Source: DASUAS01 sp963720765
GTDB taxonomy: Bacteria > Actinomycetota > Acidimicrobiia > IMCC26256 > DASPTH01
NCBI GenBank assembly: GCA_963720765.1
Contig: CAVRGS010000002.1
Span: 496,001 to 560,000, forward strand
Reading direction: 5' to 3'
Length of the DNA: 64,000 bases
Both the position numbers and the translations under genes were made by a program. Within the stretch, counting starts at the first letter, position 1. Each line of letters opens with the position of its first letter. Positions 40,683 through 48,869 of this stretch are shown here, in pieces. The notes under the pieces were generated by a model. It made no database searches. It worked only from the letters and a program-made list of their open reading frames with translations, and had not been told where the DNA came from.

Positions 40683-41707
40683 GCGACGTGGTCGCGCTGA
40701 TCCTCATGGTCGGGATCACGGCGTACGCCCTGTTCGGCGGGGCCGACTTCGGCGCCGGGTTCTGGGACCTCACCGCGGGCGGCGCCGATCGGGGCCGCAC
40801 CCCGCGGGCGGTGATCACCCACTCGATCGGGCCCGTGTGGGAGGCCAACCACGTCTGGCTCATCTTCTGCCTCGTCGTGCTCTGGACCGCCTTCTCGGAG
40901 GCGTTTGCGTCGATCATGCTCACGCTCTTCGTGCCGTTGTCGATCGCCGCGTTGGGCATCGTGTTCCGTGGCTCGGCGTTCGCGTTCCGCAAGGAGGTCA
41001 CGCGCACCTCGAGCCAACGCAATTTCGGTGCCGCGTTCGCCACGTCGTCGGTGATCGTGCCGTTCTGCATGGGCGCGGTGGCGGGTGCCATCGCGTCGGG
41101 TCGGGTGCCGGCGGGAGGCAAGGCCGGCGACCCCTGGTCGAGCTGGATCAACCCCACCTCGATCCTCGGTGGCGTGCTCGCGGTCACCGTGTGCGCGTAC
41201 CTGGCGGCGGTCTACATGGTGTGGGATGCGAAGCGTCTCGGCGACCCTGCCATGGTGGAGTACTTCCGTCGGCGTGCCGTGGTTGCAGCCGTCGTGACCG
41301 GTGTGATCGCGCTGGCCGGGATCTTCGTCCTCCACGACGATGCGACCTACGTGTTCCACGGCCTGACGTCGCGCGCGTTGCCGCTCGTCATCATCTCCGC
41401 GCTCTGTGGCGTCGGCTCACTCGTGTTGCTGCTGCGAGCGAACCACTCCGTCGCCCGCCTGCTCGCGATGGGCGCGGTCGCCACCGTCGTGTTGGGATGG
41501 GGCGTCGCGCAGTACCCCTACATCTTGCCCACGACCATGAAGCTCTCCGCCGCGGCCGCGCCCGACGCCACGCTGTGGTCGGTGGTCATCGTGTTCGTGA
41601 TCGCGGCGCTCGTGATCCTGCCATCGCTCGGCCTGCTCTACTACCTCGACCAGCGCGACCTGCTCGCGACCCCGGCGGTCGAACCCGGCATCGACGATCA
41701 CGGTTGA
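40679..41707 (+). CDS. cydB: Cytochrome bd ubiquinol oxidase subunit II
   Basis: The protein has 342 residues from GTG 40679, overlapping the cydA stop. It is the second membrane subunit of the bd oxidase: ALFGGADFGAGFWDLTAGG near 17-35 matches the family's YxxxxGxDLGxG start, followed by SIGPVWEANHVWLIF, which carries the conserved Trp-Glu-Asn-His stretch. Eight to nine helices are visible. With CydA it forms a high-affinity oxygen-reducing enzyme useful at low oxygen or under nitric-oxide or sulfide stress. It is the last gene of the unit; the potassium channel gene converges 9 bases later. Confidence 0.95.
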   Translation: MSDVVALILMVGITAYALFGGADFGAGFWDLTAGGADRGRTPRAVITHSIGPVWEANHVWLIFCLVVLWTAFSEAFASIMLTLFVPLSIAALGIVFRGSAFAFRKEVTRTSSQRNFGAAFATSSVIVPFCMGAVAGAIASGRVPAGGKAGDPWSSWINPTSILGGVLAVTVCAYLAAVYMVWDAKRLGDPAMVEYFRRRAVVAAVVTGVIALAGIFVLHDDATYVFHGLTSRALPLVIISALCGVGSLVLLLRANHSVARLLAMGAVATVVLGWGVAQYPYILPTTMKLSAAAAPDATLWSVVIVFVIAALVILPSLGLLYYLDQRDLLATPAVEPGIDDHG

Positions 41708-41716
41708 GCCTGGGGG

Positions 41717-42502
41717 TCAGGCCGGTTCCTTGTCGACGTCACTCACGTCGGCCACCGGCGTCGGTGCAGGCGCCGGAGCGCCGTTCCCGAACGACTGGCC
41801 GCTCAGCCGGCTGACGAGCACCGCGATCACGGTCACGAGGTAGAGCTGACCGCCGACCGCTTCGAGCACGGCCAGCGCGCGGCCGAGATCGTCGCGTGCG
41901 GTGAAGTCGCCGTAGCCGACCGTCGTTTGCGTGACGTAGCTGAAGTAGAGGAAGTCGGGGGTCGTCGCGTTCGACGTCTGGGTGAAGAAGGGGCCGGTCG
42001 ACAACGCGTTGATGGCCGCGTACAGGAACGCGAACAGCATCCCGAGCAGGACGTAGATGCACACCGCGCCGAGGACGGTGCGCACGTCGATGACCTTGCG
42101 CTTCCACAACGCCCGGGCGATGACCCAGGGCACGGTGGCCACGAGCAGCACGTTGAGCAGGTAGAAGACGCCGCTCGGGTTCCTCCCGTTGTCGACCACG
42201 ACCGAGCCGATGGCCGCGAGCAACGACACCAGCGCGACGAGCGACGCGAGCCGGAACAGCCGCAAGCTCACCCGCGACGCGAGGAGCGCGGCGCAGAGGG
42301 TGAGCCCCTGGAGCAGCACGGTGATGATCCGGGTCCACCCGTCGGGGGGACCGGCGGCCATCACGATGAAGGTCAGCGCGAGGAGACCCAGCACCCATCC
42401 GTACTGGTAGCCGGGCGAGTGTCGCTCGAGGAACTCCTCGACGCTGCTCGCCCGTTCGCCCTTGCGTCGTCCCACGACCCCTCCTCGACTCCGAGCGCTC
42501 AT
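41717..42502 (-). CDS. Potassium channel family protein (two-helix pore)
   Basis: The protein has 261 residues from ATG 42502. Four N-terminal helices (about 33-135) are followed by a pore module: outer helix VLGAVCIYVLLGMLFAFLY, pore loop with selectivity filter TVGYGDF near 193-199, and inner helix AVGGQLYLVTVIAVLVS. The C-terminal tail is short and Pro-rich, without an RCK domain. It is therefore a six-helix, ligand-free potassium channel subunit that works as a tetramer. It lies 9 bases from a divergent enoyl-CoA hydratase gene. Confidence 0.92.
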   Translation of the reverse strand: MSARSRGGVVGRRKGERASSVEEFLERHSPGYQYGWVLGLLALTFIVMAAGPPDGWTRIITVLLQGLTLCAALLASRVSLRLFRLASLVALVSLLAAIGSVVVDNGRNPSGVFYLLNVLLVATVPWVIARALWKRKVIDVRTVLGAVCIYVLLGMLFAFLYAAINALSTGPFFTQTSNATTPDFLYFSYVTQTTVGYGDFTARDDLGRALAVLEAVGGQLYLVTVIAVLVSRLSGQSFGNGAPAPAPTPVADVSDVDKEPA

Positions 42503-42511
42503 CCTTCCCGC

Positions 42512-43396
42512 GTGGCGGAACCAGTGTCGAGCGCGGGCCGCGCCGTGTCACTCGGTGCTGGTAGACCGGTGGTCGTGTCCGAGGGTCCGCTGCGGTGCCA
42601 GGTGACGGCCGGCGTCGCCGACGTCATCATCGACCACCCGCCGAGCAACCTCGTCGACGGCCCGTTCATCGCGGCGCTCTTTGCTCTGCTCGACCAGCTC
42701 GAACGCGACGACGTCGCCCGCGTGGTCGTGTTCTCCAGCGCGGATCCCGACTTCTTCCTGATGCACGGCGACGTGCACGGGATCCTCGCCATCCCTCCCG
42801 GACCGCACGAGCCGGCGGTCGAGGCCAACGTGGCCGCCAGACTGTTCGAGCGCCTGCACCGCAGCTCGCTCGTCTCGATCGGGATCGTCGACGGTGCGGC
42901 CCGTGGGGGTGGCGCCGAGTTCCTCGCCGCCCTCGACCTCCGGTACGGGAGTGAGCGCGCCGTCCTCGGCCAACCCGAGGTGGCGATGGGCATCTTGCCC
43001 GGTGCCGGTGGCACTGCCCGGCTTCCCCACTTGCTCGGCCGGGGACGGGCACTCGAGGTGATCCTCTCGGGCCGCGACGTCCACGCCGAAGAAGCGGTAC
43101 ACATCGGCTGGCTCGACGCCGTGCACCCGGGTGCTGAGCTCGGGAGGATCGTCCGCGCGCTGGCTGCACGCATCGCGTCGATGCCGCCCACGTCGGTGGC
43201 AGCGGTCAAACGGGTGATCGACCGCTCACTGGAGTCCTTCGACGACGCGCTGGTCGCCGAGACCGACGCCTTCGGTGCGCTCACCTCCGGTGGGCTCCAC
43301 ATCGTGCGCATGGAGCGCTTCCTCGAGGCCGGCGGTCAGACGCGCGAGGGCGAGACCACCCGATGGGACGAGCTGTTCGACGCGATGGACGACTGA
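42512..43396 (+). CDS. Enoyl-CoA hydratase/isomerase family protein
   Basis: The protein has 294 residues if GTG 42512 is used. GTG 42569 is a good alternative, because the first 20 residues are unlike the family and lie in the divergent promoter region. The crotonase fold is shown by CQVTAGVADVIIDHPPSNL, FSSADPDFFLMHGD (oxyanion-hole region one), VDGAARGGGAEFLAALDLRYG (region two), and ILPGAGGTARLPHLLGRGRAL, which carries the catalytic Glu/Gly region. A Gly follows the first glutamate position, so isomerase or hydratase activity cannot be separated. It likely serves fatty-acid or aromatic-acid breakdown. Confidence 0.85.
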   Translation: MAEPVSSAGRAVSLGAGRPVVVSEGPLRCQVTAGVADVIIDHPPSNLVDGPFIAALFALLDQLERDDVARVVVFSSADPDFFLMHGDVHGILAIPPGPHEPAVEANVAARLFERLHRSSLVSIGIVDGAARGGGAEFLAALDLRYGSERAVLGQPEVAMGILPGAGGTARLPHLLGRGRALEVILSGRDVHAEEAVHIGWLDAVHPGAELGRIVRALAARIASMPPTSVAAVKRVIDRSLESFDDALVAETDAFGALTSGGLHIVRMERFLEAGGQTREGETTRWDELFDAMDD

Positions 43397-43450
43397 TGCC
43401 ACGAGGTTCGCATGCCCGGGCGAGGATCCGGCTCCGCCGGGCGTCGCTCG

Positions 43451-44137
43451 TCAGGACGGAGCGAGCGGATGCGAGCGAGGGGGGAGAGACGTGGGGTGCT
43501 CCCGACGGGCGGTGCGGTCGGCGAGCGCGCGGTGCAACGCCATCACCGCGTCGACCCGTGCCACTTCCGACGCGGTGAACCGCAGCGAACCGGAGCGGGC
43601 GAGGAACGCGATGCAGCGCGTCTGAGGTTGCCCATCGGGCACCGCGAGGAGCCACATCGTCGATGCCGGGCGTCCGCCCAGCGGCTCGGGCAGATCGTGC
43701 GACCGCTGCACCAGGGGCGCCCCGCGGGCGAGCGCCAGGCGTCCGGCCGGCACTTCTCTCGCCTCGTCGATCGGGGCGACCCAGACCTTCGACGAGTGGC
43801 ACGCGGCAGCGAGGATCCGTCCCACGGTGGCGGCGTCGTTCGCGACCGCGAGCTCACGTGCCCATGCAAGCGCTTCCACCACGGGTTCGGGCCGGGCCGC
43901 GGCGGGCGAGCACGACAGCAGGATGCCCGCTTCGGCCTCCTCGAGCGCGGCCCCGAGGACCCGGCCGTCGAGGTCGGTGAGCACCTCCACCACCAGCTCG
44001 TCGACCACCTGGTGGCCGTCGAGCTCGTGGATGTCGATCGACACGACGTCGCCGTCGAGGTCGGAGATGACGGTTGCAACCTTGGCCAGCGCGCCCGGCA
44101 GGTCGGGAAGCTCGACGCGGAGGCGGTATCTGCTCAT
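43451..44137 (-). CDS. ACT domain-containing protein
   Basis: The protein has 228 residues from ATG 44137; ATG 44170 would add eleven residues. The N-terminus is a clear ACT fold: YRLRVELPDLPGALAKVATV, the beta-alpha-beta-beta signature with the conserved PG turn, then VVSIDIHELDG. After about residue 95, a helical segment (EPVVEALAWARELAV) leads to a GAF- or PAS-like half (HSSKVWVAPIDEA, STMWLLAVPDG) with no catalytic residues visible. The layout suggests a small-molecule sensor, perhaps of an amino acid. It stands divergent from the LOG-family gene. Confidence 0.75.
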   Translation of the reverse strand: MSRYRLRVELPDLPGALAKVATVISDLDGDVVSIDIHELDGHQVVDELVVEVLTDLDGRVLGAALEEAEAGILLSCSPAAARPEPVVEALAWARELAVANDAATVGRILAAACHSSKVWVAPIDEAREVPAGRLALARGAPLVQRSHDLPEPLGGRPASTMWLLAVPDGQPQTRCIAFLARSGSLRFTASEVARVDAVMALHRALADRTARREHPTSLPPRSHPLAPS

Positions 44138-44233
44138 CGCAGCACCCTGCTCGACCCGCGTTACGAGCATGTTGCGGCGAGGTGAACCGCACGGTGAACG
44201 GGGTCGGGGGGGCATCACCGCCTCGACGGGTCC

Positions 44234-45217
44234 GTGACGGGGTACGGTCCACGCCGCGTGCTCGTCCCCGACCCCCCTGGGCCGCTCCCGTTCGTCCCGT
44301 TGCGGGAGCAGCTCTACACCCAGGACGAGCTCACCCACCGCACCGGCCGAGCGAGCCACGCCGCCGGCCCGACGCTCGACGAGGTCGTGGGGGAGTGGTT
44401 CCACGGGATCGGCCACGGGATCGACTTCGCCGTCGTCCGGGCCCTGCACGACGCCACCATCGACATCGCGCTGGCCCGCCACCTCATCGGCCGCTCGGTC
44501 GTGGGCGTGATGGGTGGGCACGCCGACGCCCGCGGCAGCGACCGGTACGTCGCCGTCGCCCGCCTCGGGCGGGCCCTGAGCCGATCCGGCTTCCACGTCG
44601 CGACCGGTGGTGGTCCCGGGCTCATGGAGGCGGCGAACCTCGGGGCCTGGTTCGCGCCTGCCCCCGACGCCGACCTCGACGCCGCGCTCGAGCTCCTCGA
44701 CGCGGCACCGTCCTACGAGCACGACCGGGTCGCCTACGTCGACGTGGCGTGCGCAGTGCCGCGAGCGCTGGCCGGTCGGCGGCGACAGCCTCGGGGTCCC
44801 GACGTGGGTCTACGCCGAGGAGCCCACCAGCGCGTTCTGCACGCACGTCGCGAAGTACTTCACCAACAGCATCCGTGAGGACGGCCTGCTCGCGCTGGCG
44901 CGGTCGGGGGTGGTCTACACGCCCGGGGCGCGGGCACTGCCCAGGAGATCTTCACCGACGCCGCGCAGAACACGAACACGCTCTACGAGGTGCGCAGCCC
45001 GATGGTGTTCCTCGGCCGCGAGTTCTACGAGCGCGAGGAACCGGAGCTGGTGCCGGCGGTGCGGCGCCAGGCAGCACGCTTCGCATGGAACGAGCTGGTG
45101 ACCGTCGTCGACGGTGTCGACGACGCGGTGGCGTTCGTGCTCGCGCACGACCCCGACGGGGGGCATGACCGCGGGGGTACCACGGTGGCGCGTCGTCGTC
45201 GCCGTCCAGCGTGTTGA
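44234..45217 (+). pseudogene. LOG family (Rossmann-like, TIGR00730-type) protein with two frameshifts
   Basis: The full product would be about 328 residues from GTG 44234 or GTG 44258 (TACGGT 9 bases upstream of the latter). It has the LOG/lysine-decarboxylase-like fold with the glycine motifs VVGVMGGHADARG and VATGGGPGLMEAAN near 119-132. At about 44759 the frame changes after VACAV (one extra C) and continues as RERWPVGGDSLGVPTWVYAEE to YTPGA. At about 44940 it changes back and continues as GTAQEIFTDAAQNTNTL to the stop at 45217. The two shifts cancel. The family includes phosphoribohydrolases (cytokinin-type) and related proteins. Confidence 0.75.
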
Positions 45218-45234
45218 TGGCGCGCCGCTGACCG

Positions 45235-46122
45235 TCAGGCTCGACGCACTGCATCCGGTGGAGCGGACGTCGAAGTGCCCGCTGATGGACCGCTGACTCT
45301 CTCCGCCGCCTCGATCGGGGCGCCCAGGCGCAGCATCCGTCCCCCGAACGCGATCGAGCACAGGGCGAACCAGCCCCACCCGAGGGCGAGCCCACCGATC
45401 ACGTCGCTCAACCAGTGCACACCGAGCAGCACACGTGACGCGGCCACCGCGACCGCGATGAACACTGCGCCGCCGGCGAGGAGGGACTGCACGTTGCGCG
45501 AGCGGCCGCGACCGAGGACGAGCGCGAACGCGGCGAAGCACGCCGCGGCGCCAGTGGTGTGTCCACTCGGGAACGACGGCCCGAGGGTGTGTGCAATCGG
45601 GTTCGCGGTCGGTCGCACCCGGTCGAGCAGGTTCTTGATCTGTGTGCTCATGATCGTCTGCCCGATGGTGACCGCGATCAGGAAGAGCGGGAGCCAACGG
45701 CTCGGTCGCCGGATCATCTCGACGACGAACACCGCGATGGTGCAACCGACGATGACGCCCGTGCTCCCGAACGATGTGACGAAGTCGAGCATCGACTGCG
45801 CGAACGGCGTCATGTGGTCCTCACCCCACGGCGACACGGACTTGTCGACGCGCAGGAGGCTCGAGTTCGAACGCACCAGCAGTCCGAGTGCGCCGAGGAT
45901 GACGCCGCCCACGATCAGGACGATCAACGCGAGCAGGAGCAAGAGTCCCGTCTCGGTCTTCGGGTCGAGACGTGCCGGCAACCGCAGGCGTCGGCGTGGA
46001 GCTCCGCCGTCGGGTGCGGCTTCGCCTTCGAGCTGGTGGGCGACGACGTTCGCCGCGCGTGCCGACGCAGGGTCGACGCCCGGGTGCCGACGCACCGCGA
46101 ACGCGAAGAGGCCACCCACCAC
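45235..46122 (-). CDS. PAP2 superfamily phosphatase (first copy)
   Basis: The protein has 295 residues from GTG 46122. All three PAP2 (PF01569) motifs are intact: KNLLDRVRP, FPSGHTTGA with the catalytic His, and ASRVLLGVHWLSDV. It has six membrane helices. The product would dephosphorylate lipid phosphates such as phosphatidic acid or undecaprenyl diphosphate at the outer face. Before the start, in-frame codons read WEIALLVTVVLLGPALVV, clearly a further membrane helix without any start codon. One missing C in the CCCC run near 46170 would join them to a GTG at 46190, so the true gene may begin there. Confidence 0.88.
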   Translation of the reverse strand: MVGGLFAFAVRRHPGVDPASARAANVVAHQLEGEAAPDGGAPRRRLRLPARLDPKTETGLLLLLALIVLIVGGVILGALGLLVRSNSSLLRVDKSVSPWGEDHMTPFAQSMLDFVTSFGSTGVIVGCTIAVFVVEMIRRPSRWLPLFLIAVTIGQTIMSTQIKNLLDRVRPTANPIAHTLGPSFPSGHTTGAAACFAAFALVLGRGRSRNVQSLLAGGAVFIAVAVAASRVLLGVHWLSDVIGGLALGWGWFALCSIAFGGRMLRLGAPIEAAERVSGPSAGTSTSAPPDAVRRA

Positions 46123-46230
46123 GAGGGCCGGTCCGAGAAGGACGACGGTGACGAGCAGTGCGATCTCCCAGGGGACGTGACGTCGTTCACCTGATGTTTA
46201 CCGCCCCCGACGAGCGGTGAAACCCAAGGC

Positions 46231-46992
46231 GTGACCATCCGTGAGGAACCCAACAGGTCGGGCATACGTGTCCATCCGGTCATCGCCGCTGTGATCGTGG
46301 GTTTCCTCGGCTGGTTGGTCCTGGCGGCGTTGACGATCGGACTCGGCGCCCTGGTCACCCATTTCGTGGTCGGCCACAGCCTGGGCCACGGCGATCTCGA
46401 CGTGGCGCGCTGGTTCGCGGAGCGCCGCACCGACACCTGGAACTCGCTGTCGAAGGTCGGCTCCTCCTTCGGCGAGACGGTCACGGTGTTCGTCGTGATC
46501 GCGATCACGCTGGTCGTCCTCGCCGTGAAGCGGGCGTGGCCGCAGTGCGGGCTCCTCGTGATCGCGATGGCCGCGGAAGGCGGCGTGTACGTCACCGCCA
46601 CGTACGTCATCAGCCGCAACCGTCCCGCGGTGCCGCGCCTCGAAGACCTCATCGTGGCCGACAGCTTCCCGTCGGGGCACACCGCGGCGTCGATGGCGCT
46701 GTACGGCTCGCTGTGCGTCGTCGTGTGGTCGCTCACGCGCAATCGACTCTGGCGCGCGCTCGTTCTCGCGCTCGCGATCGTCGGTCCCTTGATCGTTGCC
46801 ACGTCACGCGTCTACCGCGGGATGCACAACCCGACCGATGTGATCAGCGGACTGCTCATCGGCGCCGGGTGCATCGTCGTCGGCTACGGCGCGGTGCGCG
46901 CCGGGTTGGCGGCTGCGCACCGACGAACGCTCGAACACGATCCGCCGGCTCGCCCCGGATCGCTCCATCTCGTTCCGGAGGGGATCCGATGA
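46231..46992 (+). CDS. PAP2 superfamily phosphatase (second copy)
   Basis: The protein has 253 residues from GTG 46231. Six helices are visible. Motif two is FPSGHTAAS near 146-152 and motif three is TSRVYRGMHNPTDV near 190. Motif one is incomplete: the Lys of KxxxxxxRP is replaced (TYVISRNRP). The conserved His residues remain, so lipid phosphatase activity is likely. Its stop overlaps the ATG of the lipid kinase gene (ATGA), forming a PAP2-kinase-YihY unit with coupled translation. The divergent PAP2 gene upstream is a distant relative, not a tandem copy. Confidence 0.88.
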   Translation: MTIREEPNRSGIRVHPVIAAVIVGFLGWLVLAALTIGLGALVTHFVVGHSLGHGDLDVARWFAERRTDTWNSLSKVGSSFGETVTVFVVIAITLVVLAVKRAWPQCGLLVIAMAAEGGVYVTATYVISRNRPAVPRLEDLIVADSFPSGHTAASMALYGSLCVVVWSLTRNRLWRALVLALAIVGPLIVATSRVYRGMHNPTDVISGLLIGAGCIVVGYGAVRAGLAAAHRRTLEHDPPARPGSLHLVPEGIR

Positions 46993-47873
46993 CTTCAGTC
47001 GCAGTGGTCGCACACGCCCGCAAGAAGCTCGGCGGTGGTCTCGTCGAGCTGCGGCGGGTCCTCGCCGAGGCCGGCATCGACGATCCACCGTGGTACGAGG
47101 TGCCCAAGAGCAAGTACGCGCCCGACTGCGTGCGCGAAGCGATCGACGGTGGGGCCGACCTCCTGTTCGTCTGGGGTGGTGACGGCATGGTGCAGCGATG
47201 CATCGATGCCGTCGGCACCTCGCCCGTGGTCCTCGCCGTTCTCCCTGCTGGAACCGGCAACCTCCTCGCTCGCAACCTCGAGATCCCGATCGACCTCGCG
47301 CAGGCGGTCGAGGTGGGGTTGCACGGTGCCCATCGAACGATCGACGTGGGTCGGGTGAACGGTGAACGGTTTGCCGTGATGGCGGGCACCGGGGTCGACG
47401 CCCTCATGATCCGCGACGCCGACCGGGCGCTCAAGGACCGCTTCGGACGCGCCGCCTACGTGTGGACAGGTGCCAAGCACCTCACCATGAAGCCGTTCCG
47501 CGCCCGCATCGAGGTCGACGGGACCCCCTGGTTCGACGGGAAGGCCGGGTGCATCCTGGTGGGCAACGTGGGCAAGGTGCTCGGCGGCGTCGAGGCGTTC
47601 GACGACGCGGATCCCGAGGACGGGCTCCTCGAGCTCGGGGTGATCACGGCCGAGGGCGTCACCCAGTGGACCCGTGCGCTGGTGCGCACCGCGGTCGGGA
47701 GCGCCGACCGCTCGAAGTTCGTGCAGACCACCAAGGCCGGGAAGATCAAGATCAAGCTCGATCGCAAGATGCCCTACGAGCTCGACGGCGGAGACGAGAA
47801 GCCGGTCCGCAAGCTCAAGATCAAGGTCGAGCCGGCGGCGGTCACGATCTGTGTCCCGGAGGAGGCGGCATGA
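46989..47873 (+). CDS. Diacylglycerol/lipid kinase (DAGK catalytic domain)
   Basis: The protein has 294 residues from ATG 46989 (ATGA overlap). The DAGKc domain (PF00781) is certain: FVWGGDGMVQRCIDA near 60-74 with the nucleotide-binding GGDGM, then VLPAGTGNLLARNLEIP near 90-106. The C-terminal half has the usual beta-sandwich with VAGTGVDA-like VMAGTGVDALMI. Such enzymes phosphorylate diacylglycerol or related lipids at the membrane, yielding phosphatidic acid, the substrate of PAP2 phosphatases. The neighbouring PAP2 gene therefore opposes it. It is in one unit with YihY. Confidence 0.93.
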   Translation: MTSVAVVAHARKKLGGGLVELRRVLAEAGIDDPPWYEVPKSKYAPDCVREAIDGGADLLFVWGGDGMVQRCIDAVGTSPVVLAVLPAGTGNLLARNLEIPIDLAQAVEVGLHGAHRTIDVGRVNGERFAVMAGTGVDALMIRDADRALKDRFGRAAYVWTGAKHLTMKPFRARIEVDGTPWFDGKAGCILVGNVGKVLGGVEAFDDADPEDGLLELGVITAEGVTQWTRALVRTAVGSADRSKFVQTTKAGKIKIKLDRKMPYELDGGDEKPVRKLKIKVEPAAVTICVPEEAA

Positions 47874-48835
47874 GCGTCGCGAAGCTCGTTCCCGAGACGT
47901 GGGAGCTCACCGGCGACGACGCGCGCGAGACGCTCCGGTGCGATGGTCGTCGGCGGCTGGTGAAGGACGCGTTCGTCCGGTTCCGCGCGTCGGACGGGTT
48001 CAGTCACGCCCGCTCGCTGGCGTTCGTGACGTCGCTCCTGCTCGTGCAGGGTGTCATCCTGCTGGTCGGACTGGCCGCCTGGTTGGGTGACACCGACCTG
48101 AGCGCGACGATCGTCCGTGTCATCAAGGAAGCGGTGCCAGGTCCCGCGGGCAAGTCGCTCACCGAGGCGGTCTTCCACGCGTACACGACCGGCGCCTCGG
48201 GCCAGAAGCTCGTCCTGGTGGTCATCGGTGTCACGACGCTCGTCACCGGAACGACGCTCATGGGGCAGATGGAACGGGCGCTGAACCGGCTCTACGGCAT
48301 CGAGCAGGACCGTCCGACGCTCCAGAAGTACGGGCGTGCGCTGCTGCTCGCGCTCACCGCGGGGGTGCTGTCGACGGCTGCGTTCGCGATGTTCGCGCTC
48401 GGACACGGGATCGGCCAGGGCCTGCACGACGACACCGTCACGCAGATCTGGAACGCCGTGCGCTGGCCCATCGCGCTGGTGCTCATGATGGCGGCGATCG
48501 CATTGCTGTTCCGATGGGCTCCGAACCGCCACCAGCCGGCGTGGTCATGGCTGGCGTTCGGGTCGACCGTGTCGGTGCTGTTCTGGTCGGTCGTGACCTT
48601 GGGGCTCGGGCTCTTCTTCCAGGCGAGCACGACGTTCAGCACCACCTACGGCCCGCTCGCGGGAATGATCGCGATCCTGTTGTGGGCGCTGTTCTCGTCG
48701 GTCGCGATCCTGTTCGGGGCCGCCATCGCGGTTCAGCTCGAAGCGGTACGTGCGGGCGCAGCCGAACCGCGCGACGAGACCAAGGTCGAAGCGGGGTCCG
48801 GGCAGGGTTCGCCGGCGCTGGCGGGCACCGCGTGA
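47870..48835 (+). CDS. YihY/virulence factor BrkB family membrane protein
   Basis: The protein has 321 residues from ATG 47870, with GGAGGCGG upstream and an ATGA overlap with the kinase gene. After a soluble N-terminus of about 45 residues, six helices follow, with family signatures DGFSHARSLAFVTSLLLVQ (position 42 on), LMGQMERALNRLYGIEQDR and TTYGPLAGMIAILLWALFSS. YihY/BrkB proteins (PF03631) sit in the inner membrane. Their function is not established, but they often neighbour lipid genes. The N-terminal PETWELTGDD stretch is typical of actinobacterial members. Confidence 0.9.
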   Translation: MSVAKLVPETWELTGDDARETLRCDGRRRLVKDAFVRFRASDGFSHARSLAFVTSLLLVQGVILLVGLAAWLGDTDLSATIVRVIKEAVPGPAGKSLTEAVFHAYTTGASGQKLVLVVIGVTTLVTGTTLMGQMERALNRLYGIEQDRPTLQKYGRALLLALTAGVLSTAAFAMFALGHGIGQGLHDDTVTQIWNAVRWPIALVLMMAAIALLFRWAPNRHQPAWSWLAFGSTVSVLFWSVVTLGLGLFFQASTTFSTTYGPLAGMIAILLWALFSSVAILFGAAIAVQLEAVRAGAAEPRDETKVEAGSGQGSPALAGTA

Positions 48836-48869
48836 GCGTGCGGGAGCGCGCCGGGGCGGCGGTCTGACG

